The notes under the pieces: generated by a model
Databases searched by the model: none
Told to the model about the DNA's origin: nothing
Seen by the model: the letters and a program-made list of their open reading frames with translations, nothing else
Shown here: positions 31,747-32,880 of the stretch, piece by piece
How positions within the stretch are numbered: position 1 is the first letter of the stretch
Layout: every line of letters begins with the position of its first letter
Program-made: the position numbers and the translations under genes
DNA from: JBIOJM01 sp044450785
GTDB lineage: Bacteria; Planctomycetota; Planctomycetia; Isosphaerales; Isosphaeraceae
Direction of reading: 5' to 3'
DNA: 32,880 bases
Assembly: GCA_044450785.1 (NCBI GenBank)
Contig: JBIOJM010000073.1
Span: forward strand, 1-32,880

Positions 31747-31998
31747 ATGAGTCGCAAGCCTCGAAAATGCCGCATCTGCAGGAAACGCCCGGTCTGGAGA
31801 GGCGGCGACGTGAAAAACCCCGGCCCGGTGTGCAAGCAGTGTTACCACAAGAAGGTCTGGCCCGACCTGATGGCTGGGCAGAAAAAACGGCAGGCCCAGC
31901 GCGAGAATGGAACGCCCATCGAACAGCCGATACCGGACCATTTGATGATGGACCCCAATTATTACTATTGGCATTTCGTGCGCGACGATGATGACTGA
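31747..31998 (+). CDS. Small zinc-ribbon protein
   Basis: 83 residues from the ATG at 31747, with GGAG 9 bases upstream; an ATG at 31726 would add seven residues. Two cysteine pairs, C8-x2-C11 and C29-x2-C32, in a basic N-terminus (SRKPRKCRICRKRPVW, PVCKQCYHKK) indicate a zinc ribbon that could bind nucleic acid or protein. The tail is acidic and aromatic (PNYYYWHFVRDDDD). It lies 26 bases after the HEPN gene and overlaps the start of a third frame, so it is probably part of the same transcript. I do not recognise a named family. Confidence 0.6.
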   Translation: MSRKPRKCRICRKRPVWRGGDVKNPGPVCKQCYHKKVWPDLMAGQKKRQAQRENGTPIEQPIPDHLMMDPNYYYWHFVRDDDD

Positions 31999-32242
31999 TT
32001 CCCGGCGAACGGACGTTAGGGATCGACGGCTGATCGAGCAGATGCCATGGCCTCTCCTCGGGAAGCTGACGGCCGGCTACACGGCTGTCGGTTAGGTCGT
32101 CGGGACGGGGATGGGAGTCTATGCTGGAGTGCCATTTGTCCTGTCGGCGGGTTTGAACGCCATGGAAGAGCATCAAGGCTTCCGGCGGCTCAACCGTGTG
32201 AAGCCCGGTTCGTCTTTTGATCGCTCTTCTCTGACGGGTTGA
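31991..32242 (+). pseudogene. Third frame of the cassette, small membrane protein broken by an in-frame TAG
   Basis: A frame starting at the ATG at 31991 (or 31988) overlaps the zinc-ribbon stop by 8 bases. It reads MTDSRRTDVRDRRLIEQMPW, then PLLGKLTAGYTAVG, a TAG at 32093-32095, then VVGTGMGVYAGVPFVLSAGL, and a charged tail (EEHQGFRRLNRVKPG) to a TGA at 32240. The hydrophobic stretch on both sides of the TAG would form one membrane segment, so the stop looks like a nonsense mutation in an 83-residue protein. An ATG at 32111 could still start the second half. The coding reading rests on frame continuity and hydrophobicity only. Confidence 0.35.
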
Positions 32243-32294
32243 GAATATCGCTGGCGCCACCCGGAGTCAGGATCTACGCGCGCGTTCCTCCGCA

Positions 32295-32880
32295 TCAGGC
32301 CGGTGCCTCGGGTTCGCCCGAAGCGACCACCCCATCCTCCAGTCGCAGGAAGTGGACGCGCCCGGAGGCGTCGCCGGCGGCAAGGATCCTGCCGTCGGCA
32401 GACGCGGCGCACGAAGCTACCGCGGCATCGGCGTGGAACGTGGCACGCGTTTTCCCGGTGGCCAGGTCCCGACCCGTACCGCGCGGTCGTACGAGCCCGA
32501 AACGGCGGTGCCTCCGTCGGGCGTCCCAGCGACCGCGAGGACGAATCCGCCATGCCCCTCCAGCACCCGCAGCAGCGGGCTGTCGGCTGGGGCCAGGCTG
32601 GGCCGCAGCAACCGAAGCCAGGGGCCTTCTTCTGCCGCATGACCGATCTGCTCGACCAGCCGCTGGATCCCCGTCGACTCGATCCCCATCAGCCGCCCAT
32701 AGAGCTGGCCCCGTAGCTAGGCGTCCGGAAGGTTGTGCAAGTTGCCCCAGCCATCGATCAGGCGACGGTGGAGCGCGGCCGGGCCCGACGGCTCAGCGTA
32801 GTTCTCGAAAAAGTAGCGCCGGAGGACGTCGTGCATTCGTAGGGACGTCGCCGAGAGCTTGAAGATCGCCAGGTCCGCAA
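32295..32880 (-). pseudogene. Remnant of a STAND ATPase-WD40 protein (3' part, runs off the window)
   Basis: The frame from the right edge reads LAIFKLSATSLRMHDVLRRY, then AALHRRLIDGWGNLHNLPDA, the helical region that follows the NB-ARC core in STAND proteins, and meets a TAG at 32717-32719. It continues as LRGQLYGRLMG, PWLRLLRPSLAPADSPLLRV and a WD40 unit, LEGHGGFVLAVAGTPDGG then TAVSGSYDRAVRV. Near 32465-32475 a missing base breaks RV-WDLATGK. The next frame continues as DLATGKTRATFHADAAVASC, SADGRILAAGDASGRV, and ends at a TGA at 32295. So one nonsense and one frameshift are visible, and only about two WD40 units remain. STAND proteins of this kind act in signalling or anti-phage defence. 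Confidence 0.7.

Noticed and set aside
31538..32260. Minus-strand frame of 240 codons across the zinc-ribbon gene
   Set aside because: It overlaps the end of the HEPN gene and the zinc-ribbon gene, which have recognisable motifs, and has no domain of its own.
32239..32862. Plus-strand frame of 207 codons at the right end
   Set aside because: It is antisense to the STAND-WD40 remnant, whose WD40 and helical motifs are clear; the composition is Pro/Arg/Ala-rich.

Overview
The window looks like chromosomal DNA from a planctomycete, most likely of the Isosphaeraceae type. The reasons are high GC, a PVC-type L-sorbosone-dehydrogenase-like/HEAT/cytochrome c protein, a BlaI-M56 pair whose M56 protein carries carboxypeptidase-regulatory-like repeats, a Uma2-type tail protein, planctomycete-style leucine-rich-repeat remnants and small membrane proteins starting with 'FRLRTLM'-like motifs. 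This placement rests on recognised families, not on a search.

Layout. 1-3.7 kb (minus strand): a two-domain alpha/beta hydrolase, recO and a truncated lipoprotein, closely packed. 3.9-4.7 kb: a lone plus-strand DUF4365-like (possible PD-(D/E)XK) gene followed by three 34-bp tandem repeats bracketed by two near-identical palindromes. 4.7-9.8 kb (minus): the conserved phoH - pgpH-type 7TM-HD - ybeY cluster and cdsA. 10.2-12.1 kb (plus): three small membrane proteins lying between cdsA and uppS, with an array of 7-bp repeats running into the ribosome-binding site of the third. 12.1-14.3 kb (minus): purA-uppS. 14.6-19.4 kb: blaI and an M56 (BlaR1-like) gene under a clear nested operator, flanked on both sides by broken pieces of leucine-rich-repeat genes and, further out, a Tn3-type transposase scrap. 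19.4-26.0 kb (minus): two very large exported proteins. 26.2-29.7 kb: a stand-alone Uma2 C-terminal module, a second two-domain hydrolase and a divergent secreted protein. 29.9-32.9 kb: a plus-strand HEPN / zinc-ribbon / small-membrane-protein cassette that runs towards a broken STAND-WD40 gene.

How the genes work together. The housekeeping genes cover RNA maturation (ybeY, phoH), probable c-di-AMP turnover (7TM-HD), phospholipid and undecaprenyl carrier synthesis (cdsA, uppS), purine synthesis (purA) and recombination repair (recO). The accessory parts hold a self-regulated BlaI/M56 signalling pair, exported catabolic or surface proteins, and a candidate toxin/defence cassette.

Main points for a second look: (1) the HEPN frame continues upstream across a single in-frame TGA, its promoter carries a box like the BlaI operator in the same register, and it is followed by a zinc-ribbon gene and a third frame broken by a TAG; (2) the 7-bp repeat array abutting a start codon, with a vestigial copy of that gene's start upstream; (3) blaI-M56 sitting between two LRR gene remnants; (4) two tandem-domain esterases in which opposite halves have lost the nucleophile. 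All calls were made by eye. Family names are from motif recognition and no database was consulted.
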